Part shown: positions 23,537 through 33,629 of the stretch, piece after piece
Position numbering within the stretch: position 1 is the stretch's first letter
Layout of the letters: every line of letters starts with the position of its first letter
From: Dama dama
Lineage: Eukaryota > Chordata > Mammalia > Artiodactyla > Cervidae
NCBI RefSeq assembly: GCF_033118175.1
Contig: NC_083693.1
Coordinates: forward strand, 57,467,981 to 57,531,980
Direction of reading: 5' to 3'
Length of the DNA stretch: 64,000 bases
Made by a program: the position numbers and the translations under genes
Notes under the pieces: generated by a model
Told to the model about the DNA's origin: nothing
Seen by the model: only the letters and a program-made list of their open reading frames with translations
Databases searched by the model: none

Positions 23537-23594
23537 GACTACAGTTGCATACAAACACAAAGAATTATAGAATACTTGTATGCAATTGTAGTCA
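23536..23594. repeat. 19-bp near-perfect inverted repeat
   Basis: Arms 23536-23554 (TGACTACAGTTGCATACAA) and 23576-23594 are reverse complements with one mismatch, separated by 21 bases that include AGAATTATAGAAT. It lies directly at the end of a SINE. Confidence 0.85.
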
Positions 23595-24998
23595 GATTTA
23601 ATATGTATCTCTAATTTAGTGGAGAATTGCTGTTGATGTGAAAACTGGGCCTGTTAAGTGAGAGTTGTTAGAAGAAATACAGGTCCATAGCCCATTATCT
23701 GGAACTCTTAAGACTAGTTGTGTCTTAGATTTTTGAAAGATATTGTGGTTTATGACTGTATATTATATAATGTTCCCAGTGGTGTCTGTAACTAGATTAA
23801 TTGCTATTTCTGCAGTGAATCATGAATATTCATACAGAGATAAAGACCATAAATAGCCTTACATCAGTTCATATCATATTTTTACCACTTCTTGAGTTAC
23901 AAAAAATGATCAGTTTCTAGAACCCTTTTGATTTTGGAATTGTGCACAGTATCACTATATAGAGAAGAGAAAGAACCAGAAAACACACACATGTACACAT
24001 TCACACACAGATGTGTACACATATACACAAAAGACTGGATATTACTGGCTATCAAGTGAAGATTGGGTTGAACATTGCATGTGGAAATGAATATGAAAAA
24101 AGCAAAGTCAAATATAAACAAAAGTTTAGTAGGTATTCTATCATAGATAAAATTTCTTTTCCTCCTTGAGCAAAAGGAACTATTCTTGTATAGACAAAGC
24201 AAAGTGATTAAACTATTTGAACTTTTCTTTGGAGCAGATCTCTTAGTTATGCCAACATATATCTGGTAGAGACTCTATCCTGGGGAGAGGATACTTTGTT
24301 CTATACTATGGAAACCAGCTTCTCCATGTCTTATAGATCTCTTACAGGAGTGGGGAAGGGTGATCCATCAGTATGGTTTAAGGAGTCTCTGAACAAATCT
24401 CCACAGGAGGGAACAAAATAGGATCTCTGATGATGTTACCAGAGCAAGGAAAAACATTGGACTTAGTCCTGACTAGGCTAGTAGGCTAGTCCTGACTGAG
24501 CCCAGAATTAAAATGAGGAAGAGTAGGTGACCTTAAGTCTGTGAGGTGGTAGGTGCTAAAAATTGACTAACTCAGACCTCTACATGTTGCCTTGAACCTG
24601 GGACGTGGCTGAGTGTGTGAACTGAAAGAATCGGTCTCTTGGGATAAAGGTACTGTAAGATATGGAACACCTTCAACTGAGTTTAATATATATATAGAAA
24701 AATTTCCCTCAGGATCAGTAAGGAAAGTGAAGTCACACAGCTGTGGCTCACCTGAGACTGTCCCCAAGTCTCAAAACAATAAAATAAAATCTCCCTTTTA
24801 TTCTCTGTGTAAGTCTGCCTTCTCACTAGCATTAGTGGTCATCTTGAAAGAAGGAAATAGAGCTCTGAGAGTGGCACGCTGGCAATTAAGTGCTCTTCCC
24901 TAGAGATGACATGTCACTCCTCCTACCCACTGACCCAACAACAGGGACAGGAAATGTCATCATACCGTGTACTCAGAAGGCAGCAGGAGCGGAACGAT
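23595..24998. other. no gene or repeat recognised
   Basis: About 1.4 kb. A short duplicated word TAGTCCTGACT occurs near 24464 and 24489. A CA-rich patch lies at 23984-24030. The open frames at 24567-24903 match no known family. Confidence 0.35.
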
Positions 24999-26044
24999 TT
25001 GGCAGACTATTGCTGTTGTTCAGTCACTAAGTCATGCCTGACTCTTTCTGACACCCTGGACTGCACCATGTCAGGCTTCCTGTCCTTCATTATCTCCCGG
25101 CGCTTGCTCCAACTCATGTCCATTGAGTCGGTGATGCCATCCAATCATCTCATCCTCTTCTTCTCCTTCCCTCAATCTTTCCCAGCATCAGGGTCTTTTC
25201 CAATGAGTTGGTTCTTTGCATCAGGTGGCCGAAGTATTGGAGCTTCAGCTTCAGCTTCAGCTTCAGCATCAGTCCTTCCAACGAACATTCAGGACTGACT
25301 TCCTTAAGGTTTGACTGGTTTAATCTCCTTGCAGTCCAAGGAACTCTTAAGTGTCTTCTTCAACACGACAATTCAAAAGCATCAATCCTTCAGCACTTAG
25401 GCTTCTTTATGGTCCAACACTCACATCTGTACATGACTACTGGAAAAACCATAGCTTTGATTATATCATCCTTTGTTGGAAAAGTGATGTCTCTGGTTTT
25501 CAATACACTGTCTAGGTTTGTTATAGCTTTCCTTCCAAGGAGCAAGTGTATTTTAATTTCATGGTTGTAGTCAATGTCCACAGTGCTTTTGGATTCCAAG
25601 AAAATAAAATCTGTCACTGCCTCCACTTTTCCCCCTTCTATTTGCCATGAAGTGATGGGACTGGATGCCATGATCTTAGTTTTTTGAATGTTGAGTTTTA
25701 AGCCAGCTTTTTTGCTCTCCTCTTTTACCTTCATCAAGAGGCTCTTTAGTTCCTCTTCACTTTCTGCCATTAGAGTGGTACCATCTGCATATCTGAGGTT
25801 GTTGATATTTCTGCTGGCAACCTTGATTCCAGCTTGTGATTCATCCAGCTCAGCATTTCACATGGTATGCTCTGCATATAAGTTGGGCTCCTCTGTCCAT
25901 GGGATTCTCCAGGCAAGAATACTGAAGTAGGTAGTCGTTCCCTTCTCTAGAAGATCTTCCCACTTAGGGATCAAACCTGGGTCTCCTGCACTGCAGGCAG
26001 ATTCTTTACTGTTTGAGCCATGAGGAAAGCCCTTGGCAAACTAT
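24999..26044 (-). mobile_element. chimeric Bov-tA/BovB insertion within one target-site duplication
   Basis: In sense (minus strand) the unit reads: tRNA-like head and partial body of Bov-tA (26032 down to about 25886), then BovB from mid reverse transcriptase to its 3' tail (about 25885 down to 25011). It is flanked by TTGGCAGACTAT (24999-25010) and TTGGCAAACTAT (26033-26044), 11 of 12 matching, with no duplication at the internal junction. This supports a single insertion of a joined copy, best explained by template switching from BovB RNA to Bov-tA RNA during target-primed reverse transcription. A later recombination between two elements is the alternative. Confidence 0.75.
25390..25770 (-). 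pseudogene. BovB reverse transcriptase C-terminal fragment
   Basis: A 126-codon open stretch from 'MAESEEELKSLLMKVKEESK' to 'FPVVMYRCECWTIKK', the part of BovB polymerase just after the catalytic YADD box. The catalytic box and everything upstream are missing from this frame. It belongs to the chimeric insertion and has no independent function. Confidence 0.8.
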
Positions 26045-26563
26045 GCTAATGATGAATACCTTTTCTCAAGAATTCACGTTATCTAGAAATGTTCTCTATA
26101 TCAGCACGACTAGATGACTAGGGCTCAATCTTTAGGTCACAGAGATTTCAAGTTAGTTTTACCAGCAAGAGTGGTGCCATCTCTCCACAGCTCCTACTTC
26201 TCTGGGAGAAGAATTAACGCCTGCTACTTCTACCTGACTTTCACCAAGCCAGCAACCTGGAATCAGAAACCTATTCTGACCCCTTCCCTGGGGCAACATT
26301 ACACAAGATGGCATAATCCAGAAATCAAAACAGTTTCTACCCCAAGGATTAAAGTTTGGAAGGAGAGTTTTCCATTAACTAGAGGACATGACACCTGATT
26401 GTCCTCACTCCTAATACTTAGTTGAGTGATCACACTTCAGACATAGCCCAAAATGCTTAGCAGCCACTCTCCTCTCAAACATGCAGTGCTCTGAATTGTT
26501 TCCTTTCTCCATGGCATGCCCATCTTTTCCTATCCCTTCTCTACGCCCATATGTCACAAGTTT
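26045..26563. other. no gene; possible L2 trace near the right end
   Basis: Mixed-composition DNA. The words near 26480-26530 ('ttctccatggcatgcccatc') are L2-like but too short to claim. Confidence 0.3.
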
Positions 26564-26858
26564 GCAGGGAATCCCTGCTACTGCTAAGTTACTTCAGTCA
26601 TGTCTGACTCTATGTGACCCCATAGATGGCAGCCCACCAGGCTCCCCCGTCCCTGGGATTCTCCAGGCAAGAACAGTGGATTGGGTTGCCACTTCCTTCT
26701 CCAATGCATGAAAGTGAAAAGTGAAAGTGAAGTTGCTCAGTCATGTCCGACTCTTAGCGACCCCATGGACCCAGCCTACCAGGCTCCTCTGTCCATGGGA
26801 TTTTCCAGGCAAGAGTACTGGAGTGGGGTGCCATTGCCTTCTCTGGCAGGGAATCCCT
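26564..26858 (-). mobile_element. Bov-A2 dimeric SINE with perfect 13-bp target-site duplication
   Basis: Two Bov-A monomers joined by the typical 'catgaaagtgaaaagtgaaa' linker span 26577-26845 on the minus strand, with no tRNA head. GCAGGGAATCCCT flanks both sides (26564-26576 and 26846-26858). Low divergence and the perfect duplication mark it as one of the younger SINEs here. Confidence 0.92.
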
Positions 26859-27664
26859 AGGTATATATAAAGAGGATGAAGCTGGGACTTCAGGAATGTG
26901 AGTGAGGCTCTTTTGTCTTTTTTTCATCACAAACTGTAAAATGACACAATCAGCAGTTCAGGCAAACTTCCCCAGTTCTCATTTACAAAGAAGCACTGAC
27001 ATTTTCTTGACTGTCTTGAATGGTATTAGAATTGCCCATATTTTGCTCTCCCTTTTAACTGCTGAATATGGATGCCCTGGAATTGGCTTGTAACAAGCAG
27101 TAGCAAAATGTGAAGGATTGTTGCCTGCAAATGTATTAGATTAAAACAGTCTATTGCACATGCAAGGAAATATTATATTTATGAGCTGTGCAGTGTTCCA
27201 AGTTTATTTAACAGTAAGGATCTGTGTGGTTGGAGTCAAATGTTAAGTGGTTAAATAAAGTATGCATTACCAGCTCACTATATCCAATTGGTATTGATTA
27301 ATACACTGCTTCTGAGTGTTTTCCTCTTACAGATGTTCACAAAATAGCTTTCTTTTCTGTTATCGCTGTCCTTGTATTACCATCTGCAGGTGAGAAATTC
27401 TTCTTTCCATAGTACGATTGTGTAAAGTGCTTCATCTCACTTTGGTAAGACAAATGGGGGCTTGTTAGAGATGACTGCTGCAAGTGCCACACTGCACTAT
27501 CTCTACTGTTTCCTTGATATGGGCATTAAGTAGGATGAATAAATAACATTTCTCAGTTGCTCCTTCCTCTCACAGCTAGTCATCTGGTTTGCCACATTTT
27601 AATTTTGAATTTTAATCTACAAAAATATTTGTTCCAGTAATCATTTAATAGTCAAGCAGGGATG
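26859..27664. other. no gene or repeat recognised
   Basis: AT-rich. The open frame at 26902-27093 shows no family features. Confidence 0.3.
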
Positions 27665-27800
27665 CTAATGGCCAAGAAGTCAGGAGACTTAGAGTTGAGC
27701 TCCAGTTCTGTTACTAAGTAATTTTAACACTTGATGTCAGTGAGCATTGGTGAGCCCTGTTTTTGCCTATAAAGTCAATACTTTAAACAATTCTAAGATT
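27665..27800 (+). mobile_element. MIR fragment
   Basis: 'aagaagtcaggagacttaga', 'gctccagttctgttactaag' and 'gcctataaagtcaatacttt' follow the sense MIR order loosely. Weak. Confidence 0.4.
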
Positions 27801-28686
27801 CACTTTTAAAATGATCTAATTTGATATATTCATTATCAATTAAAGGTATTAGGTTAGAGTTTACTGTAACTATTTGGAATCTGACTTTCAGTCATTCACA
27901 ATTTTTACTTTTTGTCAACATAATTGAGATAATTGTTTCCTTTGGATAACATATACATTTTATAATTTTGTAGATTTATATGATGTTTAACATAACATTG
28001 TATATGTCATATATATTGAATGTATATATATAATATGTATGCAGGACTAGTGTATTTATATATTTATTTACTTTTTATGTATAAGCATATGCTTTTTGAT
28101 TCTCGACTATATGTAAGATGCATATAAACCTGAATTAATAACTTATTGAATTAGTATAAAGAACAAATTGAAAAGAGGTGTAATCATTCACTGTAGAAAA
28201 AAATTTAATGTAAACATATTTCTTGTTTACATTATGGCACTGAATTGCTTGTCCACAGATCAGTTCTTTAACACTGATGCTTAGAGGGAGGAGGAAGCCT
28301 TAGAAAATTTAACTTTTAAGAGTTGAGAGTCAGTCTCCAATGACGTCTAACCAGATTTAAAAGACAAGGTGGAAATTTAGAGTTTCCTCTTCAATTACAT
28401 AAAGAGTTATTACATAGAAGAATAATAAGTTTTCTGTGTGGCTCTTGAGGAGGGAAAGGGCCCACTGCTGTTTGTTCTTTTGTCCAATAAACATTTATCG
28501 AGGGGTTCTTTAGTAAGGTGCTGTGGAAGCAGAACCATGCCCTGCTATCTAGAGTGCTCACTGTACCTGACAGGGCAAGCTGATTCTCTTTACAACAGGA
28601 AGAAGAATGACTGACTTTTGCATCTTGGTAGGCTATGAGCTCTCATCACAGGCAGTATTTTGGAAGAGAGTGAATTGAGCTTTGGT
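27801..28686. other. AT-rich spacer
   Basis: Includes a TA-rich patch at about 27990-28075. No gene or family is recognised. Confidence 0.35.
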
Positions 28687-28934
28687 AAGAATATTATCTG
28701 GACTTCCCAGGTGGTGCTAGTGGTAAAGAACCTACCTGCCAATGCGGGGACATGAGTGACATAGGTTCCATCCCTGGGTGGGGAAGATCCCCTGGAGGAG
28801 GGCATGGCAACCCACTCCAGTTTTCTTGCCTGGAGAATCTCATGGACAGAGGAGCCTGGTGGGCTAAAGTCCGCGGGGTTGCAAAGAGAAGGACACAACT
28901 GAAGCGACACAGCATGCACTCACAAGAATGTTAT
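28687..28934 (+). mobile_element. Bov-tA SINE with target-site duplication
   Basis: Sense Bov-tA at 28698-28923. Flanks AAGAATATTAT (28687-28697) and AAGAATGTTAT (28924-28934) match at 10 of 11. Confidence 0.9.
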
Positions 28935-29178
28935 AGGAGGAAATTCTTGGCCCTTAAAGGAAGAGAGACTAGTTCATCTTTGAGTCATCTGATTCAGCGG
29001 GGCTTCTTAGGGAGAAAAAGTGGTTTAGTTTGATTTACAATTCAAAGAATGCCTTTTCACTCAATACTTCACGTAGGCTTTTGCTGAGATAAGGTGAGGT
29101 GAATTAATATACCTACCTTTTCCTATGAATTAACCCTAAAAAAAAAAATCACAGTTGGCTTGTGGGAAATGTAAAAAC
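28935..29178. other. no gene or repeat recognised
   Basis: Short spacer between SINE copies. Confidence 0.3.
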
Positions 29179-29255
29179 AGGCTTCCCAGGTGGCACTAGT
29201 GGTAAAGAGTCCGCCTGTCTCCATATAGGAGACACAGGAGATGGAATGTGGAATG
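29179..29255 (+). mobile_element. Bov-tA head fragment
   Basis: Only the tRNA-like head is present ('aggcttcccaggtggcacta', 'gtggtaaagagtccgcctgt'), stopping after 'aggagacacaggag'. This is a 3'-truncated SINE, so it was probably cut back by a deletion. Confidence 0.75.
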
Positions 29256-29525
29256 CCACCCTATGGCCCGTTTAGCCTATATTAAGAATCTCTGATTACA
29301 ATACCAGTTAAGAATATGAGATTAATGAGACTGAAGACAACAACAACTTGAGTTTTTCTAAGTACAGTAGTTTAAATGTTTTTATGCTTTAGTAAAATGT
29401 CCAGATGTTCTATATATGTTTTACAGAATTTTTTGAAATGTTGGACAAGAATGCTCTGTAGGATAGGATGCATATCTTATATATTTCTCCATTAATACTG
29501 AAATTTATTTAGATACTTTATACTG

Positions 29526-29731
29526 TGTGCTAGTCACTCAGTCATGTCTAACTCAGTGACCCAATGAGCTGTAACCTGCCAGGCTCCTCTGTCCATGGGA
29601 TTTTTCAGGCAAGGATACTGGAGTGGGTTGCTGTTTCCTCCTCCAGGGGATCTTCCTGATCCAAGGATCGGACCCTTATCTCCTGCACTGGTAGGCATAT
29701 TCTTTACCACTGAGCCATCTGGGAAACCACT
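29526..29731 (-). mobile_element. Bov-tA SINE
   Basis: Antisense Bov-tA from 'gtgctagtcactcagtcatg' to 'ccactgagccatctgggaaa'. Full length, with a small deletion in the body. 29256-29525 before it holds nothing recognised. Confidence 0.87.
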
Positions 29732-30251
29732 TATAGTCATTATAAAATTTTGCTCAAATATAGTACCTACATAAGGCTTTTATTCTGATCCTCATTTGAA
29801 CTTCATATCCAGGTTTCCATACAAACTGTGGATAATAATACCCACTCCATAATATTGTCATAAGGAATGACTTATATAATAGCTTCTTAGCTCATACTTT
29901 CAAACAAAAGTGATTTCTGTCTTTAAATAGTAATTTAAAAACATTTTATAAGTAGCATTTTAATATTGCATCAACCCAAGGAGTCAATTTAAGCTTATTA
30001 TTTATGTCAAAATCTTTGGAACACATTTACATGGATGTTTAGGGTTTAATTAGGCCTTTTTTTTTTTTTTTTTGACTGTAATTTCCATCAGAATATTCTG
30101 TCTTCTAGACACAAATCCACTAATAACAGTCATGGTATTTCCATAAAAGTAGGCTATTCATTTTAAGTGAGAATTAATGACTGTGCCTAGGTGAACAATG
30201 GAGAAGTCTTTAATTTTCATCAGTAACAGATAATGGAATCTGAGGTAGAGA
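29732..30251. other. AT-rich spacer with a T-run
   Basis: T-run at about 30058-30073. No gene is recognised. Confidence 0.3.
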
Positions 30252-30470
30252 GGGGTGGTGGTGAAGAGCTTAAATTCTAGAGAAAAGCAAAAACAGGTTT
30301 GCATCCAAGCTCTGCCATTTAAAAATAATGATGAGTATGTTGCTTAATATCTTGAGTCAGTTACCTCATTTGTAAAATGGCAAAACAACAATTTCTTTAT
30401 AGTTTCCTATAGGAATCAAATGAGATAATGCTCAAAACTTGCTTGATACTTACTTAATGTCTTTGACAAA
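30252..30470 (+). mobile_element. MIR SINE
   Basis: Sense MIR: 'tgcatccaagctctgccatt', 'gttacctcatttgtaaaatg', 'ggaatcaaatgagataatgc'. Confidence 0.7.
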
Positions 30471-31360
30471 TGATGGCCTGTTGCACAACTACAGCTATAA
30501 ATCTTACAGAGTGGGCTTGAATCTCAGCTCCAAAATTCAGAGATGTAAGAAATATAATTTCATTTTTCTAAAACAAACGAACAATCCTTGAAATCTTAAC
30601 TATAGCCCTCTTTCTACCAGGGTAGAAGTTCTCCTATTCTGGATTTTCATTCCTTGCTTGCTGACGTCTAAATGCTGTTACCAGTGGCCAAGACTATAGG
30701 AAGACATTTCTTGATCTTTAGCTCCCATATGTACCCAGGTTACCATCACTTTGCTTGCTTTGGCCCTTTATGCTGGGTCACTGTCTCTGCAACTTCTATG
30801 CAAATCACAGGACACAAGACATGTGTCATTGGTGCCATCTGCCTGTAATGTAGCCATTTTCTCTCTTGGGTCTGATCTTGAAGTTCTACTTAGCTATCTC
30901 AGCAAAAGGTTCCTTTTTGTACCCACAGACTTCTTTGATCCTATCTCCTTTCCTCCTCCTTTCTCTCAGAAGAACTAGAGATACTTCTTCTTTTAGTCCT
31001 ACAGTGTTGAGAATTTCTCACATAAGTTTGTTTTATTTAAAGTAAATACATTCCTGAATCCCAGCTTTATATGTGTCCCAAACTCTTGAAATAACTATAT
31101 TCCTTTAAGAGTTTAAGATTTGGGGAAAATAAGATCTAACAAACCTGTTAAGCACGTTTTTAGTTTTCCATACTTGAAGTCAAGAGGAAGGAAGCAGGAA
31201 TAGTAAATCACTGAGGGAAAAATAGCAATAGCATTGATTGGTTATCAGAAAATATTACCCTTATACTTTAACTTGATATTTATGTGATATTAATGTACAT
31301 CACATACAGAATTTCATTTGCTACATACTTAATGAATTCCAGGTCTTTTATTTACTTGTT
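30471..31360. other. no gene or repeat recognised
   Basis: Single-copy in appearance. The plus-strand open frame at 30751-30978 has no recognisable domain. Confidence 0.3.
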
Positions 31361-31662
31361 GTATTGTTGTTCAGTTGCTGAAACATGTCTGACTCTTTGT
31401 GACCCCGTGGACTGCAGCATGCCAGGCTTCCCTGTCCCTCACCACCTCCCAGCATTTCGCCCAAGTTCATGCCCACAGAATCAGTGATGCCGTCCAACCA
31501 TCTCATTCTCTGTTGCCCTCTTCTCTCTCTGCCTTCAATCTTTCCCAGAATCAGGGTCTTTTCCAATGAGTTTGCTGTTCACATCAGATGGCCAAAGTAT
31601 TAGAGCTTCAGCATTGGTCCTTGCAGTGAATATTCAGGGTTGATCTATTTCCTTAGGATTCT
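31361..31662 (-). mobile_element. BovB 3' fragment
   Basis: The last ~300 bp of BovB in antisense, from 'ttgttgttcagttgctgaaa' to the region of 'tattcagggttgatctattt'. 5'-truncated and non-coding. Confidence 0.85.
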
Positions 31663-31735
31663 GCTAACTGTGGGTGGAGAAATTGCAAAAGCAGAAAGTT
31701 CTGCTACTGAAGAGCTTGCAGACTTAGTGGGGAAA

Positions 31736-31811
31736 GGTAAAATGTACACAGGACAAAGATGACATGGGGAAAAGCAAAATGTATATACACAGGATAAAAG
31801 ATGACATGGAG
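31736..31811. repeat. imperfect ~38-bp tandem duplication
   Basis: The module 'aaaatgtacacaggacaaag' + 'atgacatgggg' is followed by 'aaaatgtatatacacaggat' + 'aaaagatgacatgg'. Two copies with small indels. Confidence 0.7.
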
Positions 31812-31831
31812 AAATAGAAATTGAACAAGGG

Positions 31832-32255
31832 GTGCTATTCAGTTGGGTGGCTGATATGGTCTACTATTCAGTAGAGGTAAAGGAGTTAAAGGACGAGGAG
31901 CAATTCCTGTGCCTAGACCTGGCACCGGCAGAGCTGACAGTGGGGACGGCCCTCCACATGTCTGTGGAGGCAGTGGGACTGGTCCTGGAACTGACGAGCA
32001 ATCTGTGTGTCCATGCTCCTTCGTTTCATGCTGGAATTCTGTTCCAACATCTTTGATCTTTTACTTCTAATTTTAAAGCTTATCTTAAGCTTATAGTTGG
32101 GTTCTGAAGTCTTCATTTTTCTATCAAAAGTGTGAAATCAGTGTCTGATCTTCATCTGTGCTTGAATTCTGGGTCCACATCAAGGCAGCAGACAAGCTAT
32201 TAATCCCATCAATTTCTTCATGGAAGAAGAGAGTGTCTGTATAGTTTAACTGAAG
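31832..32255 (-). pseudogene. possible frameshifted processed pseudogene, identity unknown
   Basis: Read on the minus strand, this GC-richer island gives protein-like stretches that switch frame. The order is an acidic segment (HEEIDGINSLSAALMWTQNS), then a basic one (MKTSEPNYKLKISFKIRSKR), then a proline-rich one (PLPPQTCGGPSPLSALPVPG) ending near 31840. Shifts of frame are needed near 32117 and around 31980-32050. The bias toward P, G and S in one frame only is what a decayed coding sequence looks like. I do not recognise the parent gene, see no introns and no clear A-tail, and chance remains possible. Confidence 0.3.
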
Positions 32256-32604
32256 TTTCCTGGAGATTCTATTTTGACATTCTCCCTTCACTTTGGAATT
32301 ACTGCATAAAAGGCTAACTTAGATTTCACCAAGTACTAATAAGATAGAGAGTTTGTAAAAATAAGGACTACTTGGAGTCACTATTGAGAATTTCAAGCAA
32401 TATGATTAAAAGTAATAATTTAGCTGGAGTTACCTGGCACTAGGGTCCACTCAGGTTCTATTGGAAGAGGAAGACACTGACTTTAGGGAGAAACAAATTG
32501 CAGACCATTATAAATATGAGATGTGAAGGGTGAACTCGGGGGTGGGAGTGGTGAGCAAGTTTAAGGAGAAGAAGTCTAAAGAATAGTCATCTGAGCCAAT
32601 GTTT
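32256..32604. other. no gene or repeat recognised
   Basis: Spacer with no supported features. Confidence 0.3.
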
Positions 32605-32815
32605 TTACAGATCTTTTGGGTGGTAGGCACTGTTCTGAGCACTTCTGTTATAGTCACTCATTGAATCCTCCCAACTCTACGAGGTAAATACTCCTATCCT
32701 CATTTTAAAGACGAGGAGACTGAAACAGGCAGTGAAATCCCTTGAAGGACACAGGTAAAAGCAGTGTGGAGAGAGTTGGAACCTGGGTAGTATGGCTCCA
32801 TAGCTTATGCTTTCA
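32605..32815 (-). mobile_element. MIR SINE
   Basis: Antisense MIR, well kept: 'ggtaggcactgttctgagca', 'ctcattttaaagacgaggag', 'gaaggacacaggtaaaagca', 'gttggaacctgggtagtatg'. Confidence 0.8.
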
Positions 32816-33173
32816 CCAATTTACTTCTGAAACAATTCCAGGGTAAATAAAAATAACTCAGATCAGATTAAATCTAGATGGTAAAGAAGCAGAAGTCAAG
32901 GCTGGTTCCCTGGTTTTAATCATAGATGACTAAAAGAACTGTTGCAATAATGAGGCAAAAAAGGGAGACGAAGAGGAGGCTATTTCATTATTTAGTTACC
33001 TGGGTAGGCAAAGGTATGTATAGATAGGTTTGTTGTTTGTATAAACTAATCTGCTTATAGATTTGGTAAAACGTCAGTTGTTTAGGGATGTCTTCTCTCT
33101 AAAATATACTCCTAGCCTCAGGAAATATGTAGGGCATGGTGAGATAAAACTTGATAAGACAAGTTTTCCAGTA
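32816..33173. other. no gene or repeat recognised
   Basis: Spacer with no supported features. Confidence 0.3.
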
Positions 33174-33377
33174 ATCTAGGGCAGTGATACCCAACTGTTT
33201 GGTACCAGGGATCAATTTTGTGGAAGACAATTGTTCCATGGACCAGTGCTAGGGGATGCTTTTGGGATGATTCAAATGCATTACATTTATTGTGCACTTT
33301 ATTGCTATTATTATTACATCAGCTACATTACATCATCGGGTATTAGATCCTAGAGGTTGGGGACTCCTGATTTAGGA
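33174..33377. mobile_element. hAT-type DNA transposon remnant (non-autonomous)
   Basis: The element spans 33182-33369. The ends CAGTGATACCCAACT and (reverse complement of the right end) CAGGAGTCCCCAACC match at 10 of 15, as diverged hAT terminal inverted repeats would. The 8-bp flanks ATCTAGGG and ATTTAGGA match at 6 of 8, consistent with a hAT target duplication. The interior words 'tgtggaagacaattgttcca' and 'cattacatttattgtgcact' are known to me from a mammal-wide family whose exact name I am not sure of. No transposase is encoded. Confidence 0.7.
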
Positions 33378-33629
33378 GATAGCTTAGAAAATGAAGCGTA
33401 AGTTTCTTGTCCTAGTATCTTTCTGTTTATTCATGGCATTTAATTTTGTCACTGTAATGCAGTGATTTTTTTTTTTTTTTTTTTTGCTTCTTCTCTAGCC
33501 ATTTTATTATTGGGTATTAATTTGAAAATATTTTCAGGATGATTTCTAGGACTTGATTGACAGAGAATATTTAACCCATGTGACTCAAGGTCATGAGTTT
33601 AAGGTGAATGTGTTTTGGCTTGATCCTTT
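33378..33629. other. spacer with a T20-type run
   Basis: Long T-run at about 33465-33485. No L1 body can be seen directly next to it, so its source is uncertain. Confidence 0.35.
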
